64,000 bases of DNA, taken from contig JBJFCE010000017.1 of the NCBI GenBank assembly GCA_051888775.1, positions 1 through 64,000 on the forward strand. The letters run 5' to 3'. Within the stretch, counting starts at the first letter, position 1, and every line of letters begins with the position of its first letter. The notes beneath the pieces are model-generated. The model was not told where the DNA came from. It made no database searches and saw only the letters and a program-made list of their open reading frames with translations. This document shows, piece after piece, positions 25,883 to 34,921 of the stretch. The position numbers and the translations under genes were made by a program. Origin of the DNA: JBJFCE01 sp051888775. Its GTDB lineage: Bacteria; Bacillota; Clostridia; Lachnospirales; Lachnospiraceae.

Positions 25883-27252
25883 CCTTTCTGCTCCTCTCTC
25901 TTTTCAACCAGTTTCACAATCATTCCAACCAGTTTTTGAGAAAGCACCGCATTATAAACTTGATGCAATATAAAGATCTTATCCGTTCCTTCAAACTCCA
26001 GATAATCCAGCGCTTCCTCATCTGCCATGTCAATAATGATCTTCTCTTCCGGCACACCCGCCATCATCAGACGAAGCTTCTGATCCTTGGCACGATTTCC
26101 CGGAATGATAATATGTTTGACAAGTGGCGAATTTAGCTTTTCATAATCACAGTCATACATCCACGTCATATTTTCCAGTACCTTTTCTTCATCCAGAAGA
26201 AACAGGACCTCTTTTGTCCCCGGTTCCTTGGAAAGATAATCAAATACAACAGAGCATGCCACCGGATTATGTGCTTTTGCCATATGATTGATTACCTCAA
26301 TACCGCCGACTGTAATCTTATTGTACCTTGTATCTACAATATGAAGCTTGCTAAAGCCGTCGCGGATCTGATCGGGTGTCAGTCCCATCTCGCGCAACAG
26401 TGTTGTAACCGTCACCTGATTATACGCATTGAAAATGCTGTTGCTGATCAGTGCATAGCGTTCATCGGTTCCTCGCTCATTTAATATCATATACTGTTTG
26501 TCAGAATGTATTTCTGCCTCATAATCCGGCACCGGAGATGCAAATCCGCAGTTCGGGCAATGTGCTTTTCCGATCTGATGGTATCTGACGTACTCATACT
26601 CCAGCTTTGCCGCACATTTCGGGCAGATCCGGCAATCGTTGACAATGTTCTCACAGGTCTCGGTATCTGTCGGCAAACGCTTAATGCTATAATAAACTCT
26701 TTCGTTTTCCGGTGCAACGCCACTGCTGATCAGATCATCCGCATTCAGAATCATCTTGGTCTCCGGCTGCATATTTGCAGAAATAATATCCGAAATATAC
26801 TCCGCATGTGCGTTTCGCAGGAGGGAATCCCGAAACAGATTCGTGCAAACAACATATCCCGGTTTAATGTAGGGATAAATATGCATGGAACTGCGTTCAT
26901 CAATCTCTATGACTCCCCATTCATTCTTGGATTTTCCCGAAAATGTGGAATTGATTAACAATGCGGCTGCCACACCTGCGTTGGTATTGGATCCGGAACG
27001 GTTATTGGTCGTTTTGATCCCCTGTGTCTCAAGCAGATCGACCAGTAAGTTGGATACGGTCGTTTTTCCGTTTGTCCCCGTTACACCGATCAGATACTTC
27101 GGCTTCTCTATCTGCCTCATAAAATCGGGACAGATCTGTAGCGCCAGCTTCCCGGGGAAAAAAGTAGCATTCATTCCCAGCAATTTCTGCGTTCTTCTGG
27201 CAAGCTTTCCCAGAAACATTGCCAGATAGAATCTTAATGTCTTTTTTGCCAT
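25879..27252 (-). CDS. murT: MurT-like Mur ligase, lipid II isoglutaminyl synthase subunit
   Basis: 457 residues. The Mur-ligase P-loop GVTGTNGKTTVSNLL lies near residue 58, and RSGSNTNAGVAAALL follows. A four-cysteine zinc ribbon (CRICPKCAAKL ... HCPNCGF) and a C-terminal ligase domain (DUF1727-like, with LDEEKVLENMTWMYDCDYEKL) are the MurT arrangement. With GatD it amidates the alpha-carboxyl of D-Glu in peptidoglycan precursors at the cytoplasmic membrane face. Because the partner lacks its glutaminase dyad, the nitrogen donor here is uncertain. Confidence 0.92.
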   Translation of the reverse strand: MAKKTLRFYLAMFLGKLARRTQKLLGMNATFFPGKLALQICPDFMRQIEKPKYLIGVTGTNGKTTVSNLLVDLLETQGIKTTNNRSGSNTNAGVAAALLINSTFSGKSKNEWGVIEIDERSSMHIYPYIKPGYVVCTNLFRDSLLRNAHAEYISDIISANMQPETKMILNADDLISSGVAPENERVYYSIKRLPTDTETCENIVNDCRICPKCAAKLEYEYVRYHQIGKAHCPNCGFASPVPDYEAEIHSDKQYMILNERGTDERYALISNSIFNAYNQVTVTTLLREMGLTPDQIRDGFSKLHIVDTRYNKITVGGIEVINHMAKAHNPVACSVVFDYLSKEPGTKEVLFLLDEEKVLENMTWMYDCDYEKLNSPLVKHIIIPGNRAKDQKLRLMMAGVPEEKIIIDMADEEALDYLEFEGTDKIFILHQVYNAVLSQKLVGMIVKLVEKREEQKG

Positions 27253-27279
27253 GGTATTTCCTCACAGTCCGGTTATTTA

Positions 27280-27313
27280 GGGCTGTCACACAAAACATCT
27301 TATGTAACAGCCC
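27280..27313 (-). terminator. Stem-loop upstream of murT
   Basis: GGGCTGTCACA (27280-27290) pairs with TGTAACAGCCC (27303-27313) with one mismatch. It lies between the MshEN-CheX-REC gene and murT. There is no T-run on the minus strand, so it could be a weak terminator or a processing site. Confidence 0.4.
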
Positions 27314-27406
27314 CTGCTTACCGACATATATCACTTCACATAGACTGCGCGCTTTTGCCGGAATTATTCTTTTTCACATAATTTCCTGCATATCTCCGCG
27401 CTTATT

Positions 27407-28714
27407 TCAGTGCTGAATGATCTCCTCTAAGGCAGCCAACACTTCATCCCGGTTAAACGGCTTCATGATGAATTTCGCAGCTCCCACACGAAGAGCCTTG
27501 ATCACCTTCTGCTGCTGACCTGCAGCAGTAATCATGATAACCTTCGCCGTCGGATCTGCTTCCATGATCTTCTCAAGTGCTTCCACACCATCCATAACCG
27601 GCATCGTAATATCAAGCGTGATCAGATCCGGATGAAACTCTTTATAAGCCTCCACTCCTTCGGACCCGTTGGTGCCTTCTGCAACAACTGTATAACCCGC
27701 TCCTTCCACCAGATCACGAAGTGTCTTTCGAATCAGTGCAGAGTCATCAACAATGACTAACGTTCCTTTGCTATTCTCAGTCACCGCACTTCCGGCTTTC
27801 TTTTCTACCTTCATATCATACGGTTTCTCGCCCGGAACCACTTCTTCATCAACGGCGATAAACAGCTCCAGCTTATGTCCGCACAGATAGATCGGAATTG
27901 CATATCCTTTTCCGCTGACCTTCTGATCCACATATGCAAACGGTGCTTCCATGTCAATATCAATATCTTTGTCACTTAAATTAGTTGCAAGTAAACCGCT
28001 GCAGATATTTGTAAACTCTCCGACCGCATCAAAAACATGACTGCTGATCTCGGTAAAATTCTCCTTTGCATATCCGGATGCCAGTTTTAACACACCTTCG
28101 ATTTCATCTGTTCCGGCAAATGCCACATAAATCTGATGATCTCCGGTAATCTTCTGCCCGGCAAGACAACGATACTCATAATCGTTTACGCGGTGGATTC
28201 TGCCGATATAAAAATCGGAAGATACAAATCTTGTAATATTTCTCAATACCAGTGCGGTCAGCTCTGTCACAAACGGCTTTGCGGAGAATGCAAATAACGG
28301 AACGATACCGTCGATATCATCCTTCTTTAATGCCTGCATTTCCGCATCGGAAAAGCCCTCGCTTTTCTGGAATTCGGTCAGATAGTTATCAAGCTCTGTC
28401 AGCACAATACAGTTCTTTTCCGTCAAGATCTGCAAAAACTTCATGAATGCATTTCCCTGCTGATCCAAAAGTTCGGACAGCTGCGCCATGGTCAGATAGC
28501 CCTTATCCAGTGCAATATCGCCGAAACGCTTGTCCTGCTGTGTCTGCAGATAATTGATTTCCTCTGCCTGTGCCTCGGTCAGATAACCCGCTGCCACTGC
28601 AATCGTTCCCAATTTTACTCTTGTCGAACTCTGCTGCTTTAACACTTCCTCCAGAACTTCTCTGGTGATTACCTTTTTTTTCGTCAGAAATTCCCCAAAT
28701 AACTGGCTAAACAT
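27407..28714 (-). CDS. MshEN-like, CheX-like and receiver-domain signalling protein
   Basis: 435 residues in three parts. Residues about 1-90 contain two helical repeats (LGTIAVAAGYLTEAQAEEI and FGDIALDKGYLTMAQLSEL) like the MshEN/GspE N-terminal domain, which binds c-di-GMP in some proteins. Residues about 140-300 resemble CheX/CheC phosphatases, with the E-x2-N pattern at Glu233 and Asn236 in GEFTNICSGLLA. Residues 318-435 form a receiver domain with acidic pocket Asp323/Asp324, phospho-acceptor Asp368 (LDITMP), Thr in ITAAG and Lys in MKPF. It could couple its own phosphorylation to a built-in phosphatase. No kinase or flagellar gene is adjacent; a chemoreceptor lies at the right end of the window. 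Confidence 0.82.
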   Translation of the reverse strand: MFSQLFGEFLTKKKVITREVLEEVLKQQSSTRVKLGTIAVAAGYLTEAQAEEINYLQTQQDKRFGDIALDKGYLTMAQLSELLDQQGNAFMKFLQILTEKNCIVLTELDNYLTEFQKSEGFSDAEMQALKKDDIDGIVPLFAFSAKPFVTELTALVLRNITRFVSSDFYIGRIHRVNDYEYRCLAGQKITGDHQIYVAFAGTDEIEGVLKLASGYAKENFTEISSHVFDAVGEFTNICSGLLATNLSDKDIDIDMEAPFAYVDQKVSGKGYAIPIYLCGHKLELFIAVDEEVVPGEKPYDMKVEKKAGSAVTENSKGTLVIVDDSALIRKTLRDLVEGAGYTVVAEGTNGSEGVEAYKEFHPDLITLDITMPVMDGVEALEKIMEADPTAKVIMITAAGQQQKVIKALRVGAAKFIMKPFNRDEVLAALEEIIQH

Positions 28715-28876
28715 AATCCCTTCTCCTTTTCTCTTGTATCGTTCATTGCTTGATCCACAACTATGTCTATTGTACTATAAATTTCCAATAATAAGAAGTC
28801 TTTCTTGAAAAATATTCGGAATATTTTTGTTCTTTTACAGCCTGCCGGATTTAGTCCAAGCTGATTTTGTATCTTG

Positions 28877-30646
28877 TCAGCTTAACGAGAACTGACTTTG
28901 ATACAGATTAGCGTAAAATCCGCCCTGTGCAAGCAGCTGTTCATGATTGCCCTGCTCGATAATCGCTCCGTCCTTCATGACCAGAATCACATCCGCCTCG
29001 CGGATCGTGGACAGTCTATGCGCTACGATAAAACTTGTTCTGCCCTTCATCATCGTTGCAAATGCATTCTGAATCTTGATCTCCGTTCTTGTATCGATAG
29101 AAGATGTCGCTTCGTCGAGAATCAGCATCGGCGGCAGACAGAGCATCACTCTGGCGATGCACAAAAGCTGCTTCTGACCCTGCGACAGATTTCCTCCATC
29201 CTCGGTGATCACTGTATCATAGCCATCCGGAAGTCTGCGGATAAAGCTGTGTGCATGGGATGCCTTGGCTGCCGCGATCACTTCTTCCTCAGTCGCTTCA
29301 GGCTTACCCATCATAATATTTTCCCGGATCGTTCCCGTCTTGAGCCACGTTTCCTGCAATACCATGCCGTAGCTGCTTCTTAAACTGTTACGCGTCATAT
29401 CCCGTATATCCGTTCCGCTGACAAGGATCTTTCCCGCATTTACATCATAAAAGCGCATCAGCAGATTGATTACCGTCGTCTTGCCGCAGCCTGTCGGTCC
29501 GACGATCGCTACCCGCTGTCCCGGCTTCACAAATAGGTTAAAGTCCTCGATCAGCTTCTTTTCCGGAACATACGAAAATGACACGTGTGACAGTTCTACT
29601 GTTCCGTCCGGCTCTGTCAGTACATGAGCATCCGGTGCATCCGGGACCTGAGGCTCCTCCTCGATCAGTTCAAAGATTCTCGCCGCACATGCAAGCGCAT
29701 TCTGAAGCTCGGTGATGACACCCGAAATCTCGTTAAACGGTTTTGTATACTGATTCGCATAGCTTAAAAAGCTGGAAAGGCGTCCGACGCTGAAATGTCC
29801 CGATACAACTGCCAGCGCCCCTGTCAGTCCGACCGCCGTATATACCAGAGAATTGACAAATCTTGTAGCCGGATTCGTAATGGAGGAAAAGAAAATCGCA
29901 TTCAGGGAACACTTTCTGAGTCTTTCATTGATCTCATCAAAGCGTTCCAGTGATTCATCCTCATGGCAATATGCCTGAACAACCTTCTGGTTTCCGATCA
30001 TCTCATCAATCAACGCCGTCTGCTCTCCCCTCGTCTGTGACTGCAGCCGGAACATGGAATAAGTCTTTTTGGCAATAAAGCTCGCCACAAATAAAGATAC
30101 GGGCGTAATGCACACAACTACCAGTGCAATCTTCCAGTTGATCGAAAGCATGAAGCACAAGGTTCCGACAATCGTCAAAACGCCTGTAAACAGCTGTGTA
30201 AAGCCCATCAGTAAGCCGTCCGAAAACTGGTCCACATCCGCAATGACACGGCTTACAACATCTCCGTAGGAATGTCCGTCAATATATTTGATCGGCAGAA
30301 TCTGAAGCTTGCGAAAAGCCTCTGCACGGATATCCTGCACAACATGATAAGTAATCCGGTTATTACATACATTCATGATCCACTGTGCAAGCGCAGTAAT
30401 CAGCACACATACCACGATCGTCACAAGGACTTTACCCAGACCTTCAAAATCCACCAGCCCCTTGTCCACAATATGATCAATCGCATCTCCTGTCAGGATG
30501 GGCACATACAACGTCAACACCACGCTGACTGCCGCAAACAGTAGAGAAAGTACAATGAAAAACCAGTAATGTCTAATATATCGCAGCACCCGCAGAATGG
30601 TTGCCTTCTGGCTGACCGGCATCTGCTCCTGATATTTCCGGCTCAT
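28877..30646 (-). CDS. ABC exporter half, catalytically complete subunit
   Basis: 589 residues: six membrane helices (about 25-310) and an ATPase domain with Walker A GPTGCGKTT, signature LSQGQ, Walker B LILDEATSS with the catalytic Glu, and the His of the switch in VAHRLSTI. It pairs with the following-in-transcription partner upstream (4-bp ATGA overlap) to make a heterodimeric type IV exporter like BmrCD or LmrCD. The substrate (drug, peptide or lipid) cannot be told. An AT-rich palindrome at 28808-28828 lies past its 3' end and may help end transcription. Confidence 0.93.
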   Translation of the reverse strand: MSRKYQEQMPVSQKATILRVLRYIRHYWFFIVLSLLFAAVSVVLTLYVPILTGDAIDHIVDKGLVDFEGLGKVLVTIVVCVLITALAQWIMNVCNNRITYHVVQDIRAEAFRKLQILPIKYIDGHSYGDVVSRVIADVDQFSDGLLMGFTQLFTGVLTIVGTLCFMLSINWKIALVVVCITPVSLFVASFIAKKTYSMFRLQSQTRGEQTALIDEMIGNQKVVQAYCHEDESLERFDEINERLRKCSLNAIFFSSITNPATRFVNSLVYTAVGLTGALAVVSGHFSVGRLSSFLSYANQYTKPFNEISGVITELQNALACAARIFELIEEEPQVPDAPDAHVLTEPDGTVELSHVSFSYVPEKKLIEDFNLFVKPGQRVAIVGPTGCGKTTVINLLMRFYDVNAGKILVSGTDIRDMTRNSLRSSYGMVLQETWLKTGTIRENIMMGKPEATEEEVIAAAKASHAHSFIRRLPDGYDTVITEDGGNLSQGQKQLLCIARVMLCLPPMLILDEATSSIDTRTEIKIQNAFATMMKGRTSFIVAHRLSTIREADVILVMKDGAIIEQGNHEQLLAQGGFYANLYQSQFSLS

Positions 30647-32448
30647 TGTGCCACCTCCTTTTTAAACTGGGATTCATAAATCTCACGGTATACTTCGCAG
30701 CTTTCAAGAAGTTCCTCATGTGTTCCGAGTCCCGCAACCTCTCCGTCTTCCAATACAACGATCTGATCCGCATGCATAATGGAAGCAGTTCTCTGTGATA
30801 CGATAAATACGGTCGGATCTCCCGGCATATTGCGAATGGCTCCCCGAAGCTTAGCATCCGTCGCATAATCCAGCGCCGAAGCACTGTCATCCAGAATCAG
30901 GATCTCGGGCTTTTTGACGATTGCCCGGGCAATCGTCAGACGCTGTCTCTGTCCTCCGGACAGATTCTTACCGCCCTGTGAGATCTCGGCATCCAGCTGC
31001 CCCGCTTTTTCTCTGACAAATTCTTCTGCCTGTGCGATTTTCAGCGCCTGCCAGAGTTCCTCGTCCGTTGCATCTTTCTTGCCCCAGCACAGGTTTTCCC
31101 GGATCGTGCCTTTAAACAGAACCGCCTTCTGCATGACGATTCCCACTTTATCCCGAAGTTCCGTTAACGGATATGTGCGGACATCCCTGCCGTCCACACA
31201 TACACTTCCCGATGCTGCGTCATAAAAACGCGGAATCATGTGTACAACAGAGCTTTTTCCGGATCCGGTTCCACCGATAATACCGATTGTATGACCTTTT
31301 TGCACGGTAAAGCTGATGTCTGTCAACGCTTCCTCCGCTGCGCCCTGATATTTCAGCGCCACATGTTCAAAGACTACGCACGGTATCTCTGTGTTTTGAT
31401 TCTGCGTATCCGATACCTCATCTGCCCGGCGGATCTTTTCCTCGCAGGCATCGGGCTCGTCCACTGTTTCTGCAAAAACAGGATCTGCCATCACTTTTTC
31501 CATGGATGGCTTCATCTCAAACACACTTTGAATACGATTGGCACATGCTACTGCCTTTGTCACGGTAATGATCAGATTGGCAAGCTTGATCAGTTCCACC
31601 AGAATCTGCGACATATAATTGACCAGTGCCACAACATTTCCCTGACTGAGATTGCCAACATTGACCTGAATTGCTCCGATATAAATCAGTACAACAGTCG
31701 CTACATTGATCAGAATATACGTGACCGGATTCATCAACGCTGAGATTCTTCCCACAAGCATCTGCAGACCGGTCAGTTTTTCATGTTCCTCATCAAACTG
31801 TGCAATTTCAGCTTCTTCCTTATGAAAAGCACGGATCACTCTGGCACCGGTCAAATTTTCTCTGGTGATCCCCAGCACCTTGTCCAGTCCCCCCTGTACC
31901 TTACGGTAAAGCGGAATACTGATCATCATGATCCCGAATACCACAACGCACAGAATCGGAATCGTTACCGCAAACACCAATGCCGCTTTTACATCAATCG
32001 TAAATGCCATGATCATGGCTCCGAATACAATAAATGGGGAGCGCAGGAACAGACGGAGTACCATATTGACACCATTCTGCACCTGATTGGCATCGGATGT
32101 CATTCGCGTGATCATCGTAGATGCCCCCAATGTATCCAGTTCCGAGAAAGAAAGACTCTGAATATGTGCATAGAGACTGTGCTTCATTTCGGCAGAAAAA
32201 CCAACTGCTGCTTTCGCCGCAAAATACTGTGCCGTCAGGGAGCATGTCAGTCCGATCAGTCCCAGTGCAATGAGTAACAGGCATTTCATATAAATATAGT
32301 GTCTGTCCCCGGAAACAATACCGATATCGATAATATCCGCCATTACAAGCGGTACAAACAATTCAAACATTGCCTCCAACATCTTAAAAAGCGGCGCCAG
32401 CACTGTCTCTTTTTTATAGTCTTTCAGATAAATTAGCAATTTTTTCAT
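30643..32448 (-). CDS. ABC exporter half with degenerate ATP site
   Basis: 601 residues from the ATG at 32448 (MKKLLIYLKDYKKET); an in-frame ATG 60 bases further upstream has no ribosome-binding site. Six membrane helices precede an ATPase with Walker A GGTGSGKSS and signature LSGGQRQR, but Walker B reads ILILDDSASALD, with Asp in place of the catalytic Glu, and the switch His is Gln (SQRT). This asymmetry marks the non-hydrolysing site of a heterodimeric exporter. It also carries an insert of about 40 residues before the ATPase domain (ADEVSDTQNQNTEIP). Confidence 0.9.
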   Translation of the reverse strand: MKKLLIYLKDYKKETVLAPLFKMLEAMFELFVPLVMADIIDIGIVSGDRHYIYMKCLLLIALGLIGLTCSLTAQYFAAKAAVGFSAEMKHSLYAHIQSLSFSELDTLGASTMITRMTSDANQVQNGVNMVLRLFLRSPFIVFGAMIMAFTIDVKAALVFAVTIPILCVVVFGIMMISIPLYRKVQGGLDKVLGITRENLTGARVIRAFHKEEAEIAQFDEEHEKLTGLQMLVGRISALMNPVTYILINVATVVLIYIGAIQVNVGNLSQGNVVALVNYMSQILVELIKLANLIITVTKAVACANRIQSVFEMKPSMEKVMADPVFAETVDEPDACEEKIRRADEVSDTQNQNTEIPCVVFEHVALKYQGAAEEALTDISFTVQKGHTIGIIGGTGSGKSSVVHMIPRFYDAASGSVCVDGRDVRTYPLTELRDKVGIVMQKAVLFKGTIRENLCWGKKDATDEELWQALKIAQAEEFVREKAGQLDAEISQGGKNLSGGQRQRLTIARAIVKKPEILILDDSASALDYATDAKLRGAIRNMPGDPTVFIVSQRTASIMHADQIVVLEDGEVAGLGTHEELLESCEVYREIYESQFKKEVAQ

Positions 32449-32489
32449 TTCATTCTCACTTTTTATGATTCCTAATATTATGACAAGAT

Positions 32490-32570
32490 AATGGGGCTTG
32501 CCATACATATCGTCGTTCTGCCTATATACTGTTACATCGGCAGGAACATGGTATGTACGGAAACCCCATT
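32490..32570. repeat. Imperfect long hairpin without the repeat core
   Basis: Three stem blocks are nested: AATGGGG/CCCCATT, CCATACAT/GTATGTACGG (partial) and GTTCTGCC/GGCAGGAAC, around a 16-nt loop. It lies between the trypsin-FHA gene and the ABC exporter. It has no T-run and none of the conserved core found in elements A2-H, so it might be an independent structure or the kind of palindrome those elements occupy. Confidence 0.45.
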
Positions 32571-32577
32571 CTCTTAA

Positions 32578-33933
32578 CTATAATCTTACCATAAAGCTAT
32601 TCTGCATCGCTGCCAGATAGAATACCTCGCCGTTATGAAGCTGATACGGCTGATTCGGATTCAGGCGCATCTGATTTCCCACAAATGTACCATAACTGGA
32701 GCCCCTGTCGATAAGATATAATACTCCGTTCACCACACGCAGCTCACAATGTACATTGCTGACTCCCGGTGTATTCTGAGGATAGACCAAATGACATCTG
32801 GAAGCGCTGCGTCCCATAATCAGGTTCCCCGTAATTGTAAAGCTGTTATTTGCAAAGGTACCCTGCATTCCGACAACCTTCGGCGCTCCTCTGACCGCCT
32901 GTGCACTTTGATAGGATTCGATACTCCTGCGTGCCAGATACTCCTCTCGTTCCTTCGCGATCTGCGCTTCCCGTTTTTTGTCACGATATGTCATATAAAT
33001 GACAAAGATTAACAGCAATACCAGAACAACAATAATCATGCAGATCAGAATCTTCATATACAGATCCGGTCCGGAATTTTCAGTCACTTCCGCTGTTACT
33101 TCCTGTGTCGGCGCCTCGGTCGGTTCCGGAGTCACTGCTTCCTCACCGTCAAACTCCTCGGCTGTTACACTTTTATAATAGATGCCAAGAGAGTCCAATG
33201 CATCCATAACATAATCAATATGCGTGATCAGACCGATATAATTGCCGCCGTCGGAATCTGCCATAATCGCTTCATTGACACCGATCACATAGCCCTGTGT
33301 CGTCACGGTCGGCCCACCGGAATTTCCGTGATTGATATCGGCATCGATCTGAAAATACTTCACTCCATCGGATACCAGATTCGTCTTTGTAATAATTCCT
33401 CCGGTAATCGTCTGATCTTCAACAAGGGACGAAAAATCACCGTCATAATACGTAATATCGGAAAATTCATCCGAAATTCCTGGATATCCCATGGCATATA
33501 CCTGCATCGTCGGTTCGATCAGACTGCTCTCCACTAACGGCAGTGCCACTCTTCCCATAACCTTTCTTTCTGTCCTCAGAATCGCAATATCCGTCTTTGC
33601 ATCTGCATACAGTACATCTACATAATAGACCTCATCATACAAGGATCCGCCGGTTGTAATATACACATTTTCATAGCGCTCATTGTCATCATAATACGGA
33701 TTAACCACATGATAACAGGTCACAAAAATGTCTGTTTCCTTTCCCGGTTCGCCGATACCGAACGCCGATCCCATATAATATCCGTTCTTTTCCTCATAAA
33801 TGACACGGACAACACCGTTTCTTGCGGCAAGAACATCCTGATTTCCCTTATTATCAGCATACGCTGTTGTTCCCATAGAAAGCAGTAAAACCATCATAAT
33901 GGCTAACATACAACATTTTTTTGCCAATTTCAT
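32578..33933 (-). CDS. Membrane-anchored trypsin-like protease with cytoplasmic FHA domain
   Basis: 451 residues from the ATG at 33933, preferred because GAGAGGG lies seven bases upstream; an ATG 18 bases earlier has no such site. A signal peptide (MKLAKKCCMLAIMMVLLLS) leads to a trypsin-like domain with His (TCYHVV), Asp (TDIAIL) and Ser (HGNSGGP). A linker rich in Pro, Thr and Glu is followed by one membrane helix (ILICMIIVVLVLLLIFVIYM) and an FHA domain (IMGRSASRCHLVYP ... VSNVHCELRV ... DRGSSYGTF). The protease would be outside and the phosphothreonine reader inside. This suggests a link between Ser/Thr kinase signalling and the cell surface; no kinase is in the window. Confidence 0.9.
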   Translation of the reverse strand: MKLAKKCCMLAIMMVLLLSMGTTAYADNKGNQDVLAARNGVVRVIYEEKNGYYMGSAFGIGEPGKETDIFVTCYHVVNPYYDDNERYENVYITTGGSLYDEVYYVDVLYADAKTDIAILRTERKVMGRVALPLVESSLIEPTMQVYAMGYPGISDEFSDITYYDGDFSSLVEDQTITGGIITKTNLVSDGVKYFQIDADINHGNSGGPTVTTQGYVIGVNEAIMADSDGGNYIGLITHIDYVMDALDSLGIYYKSVTAEEFDGEEAVTPEPTEAPTQEVTAEVTENSGPDLYMKILICMIIVVLVLLLIFVIYMTYRDKKREAQIAKEREEYLARRSIESYQSAQAVRGAPKVVGMQGTFANNSFTITGNLIMGRSASRCHLVYPQNTPGVSNVHCELRVVNGVLYLIDRGSSYGTFVGNQMRLNPNQPYQLHNGEVFYLAAMQNSFMVRL

Positions 33934-34086
33934 CTGTGTACCCTCTCTCATAACATTCTATCTCTTTTGTTTTTCCTGTATCTGTATCTGTCTCTGTTCC
34001 TTATTTTATCACCCTAAAATCACTCTGGCAACAAAATCATGTATAAAATACAAAGCAAGCAGAACCGTTCTATTCCGGTTACTATT

Positions 34087-34911
34087 TTAAGCTCGCCGCA
34101 ATGTCAACGGTCCGTCCAGTACCTCCCTGCTCACATACAGATTCAGATCCGGTCCGCTTGTCATTGCCCATTTGATCAGGTACAATTCCGTTCCGAGTAT
34201 CTCTATCCCGGTAATACAGCGTGGATGCACACAACTTCCGGTATTCAGATACATGCCCTCACCCTCTTCACAGCAAAAACTTTGTTTTGGCAGACGGGGG
34301 CGGTGCGTATGCCCTGTAATCAACAGTTTCCCCGTCTCAGCGGCATAATTCATCAATCGTTTTTCCGTGCGTCCCGCTTTTTTATAATTTCTCGCCGCAC
34401 TTGTCGGATCCAGCACGCCAAACTGTTCCAGCGGTCTCCACAAATACCTCACCAGAAAGCGGGACAGTCTCCATCCTGTCGAATTGAGCCACTCTGCCTG
34501 ATGACCGTGTGTCATCCAGACTCGAAGCCCTTCCTCCCGGTTTTCAAGGATCAGACTTTGGGGACAATCCTTTTTCAACTCCATGTCATGGTTTCCGTAC
34601 AGACGACAGATTCTGCAATCCTCTTCAAATTTTGAAAACATCCAGTAAACATCGCTGTGGCAGTCCAGAATCAACTGACGTTCCCGGTTCTCCCACAGTT
34701 CTTCCCCATCTCCCAGTTCAATATAATGGAACCCGTGTGCATAATAATACCGTAGTGCCGCGAAATAAAGATGTTGGTTTTTCAAAAAATTATCATAGGA
34801 CATTCCGGTTCCTCTGTGGCAATCACTCATCAGAATATATCGCGTTCCTCTGCAAAGCGGCAGACACGGAGCATCTTCAAATGCCCGATCCAGTCTTTTT
34901 CGATATCCCAT
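34087..34911 (-). CDS. Calcineurin-like metallophosphoesterase
   Basis: 274 residues from the ATG at 34911 (MGYRKRLDRAFEDAP), preceded by GAGGAAA; a longer frame to 35139 only overlaps the gene before it. Metal-binding motifs appear in order: DCHRG, GDGEELW, GNHD, THGH and GHTH, the pattern of class III phosphoesterases. The second motif has Glu where many relatives have Asp. The substrate is unknown; relatives include UDP-diacylglucosamine pyrophosphatases and nucleotidases, but nothing nearby supports a choice. It lies 10 bp after the DUF4474 gene and is probably co-transcribed. Confidence 0.88.
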   Translation of the reverse strand: MGYRKRLDRAFEDAPCLPLCRGTRYILMSDCHRGTGMSYDNFLKNQHLYFAALRYYYAHGFHYIELGDGEELWENRERQLILDCHSDVYWMFSKFEEDCRICRLYGNHDMELKKDCPQSLILENREEGLRVWMTHGHQAEWLNSTGWRLSRFLVRYLWRPLEQFGVLDPTSAARNYKKAGRTEKRLMNYAAETGKLLITGHTHRPRLPKQSFCCEEGEGMYLNTGSCVHPRCITGIEILGTELYLIKWAMTSGPDLNLYVSREVLDGPLTLRRA

Positions 34912-34921
34912 AGTCGTTTCC

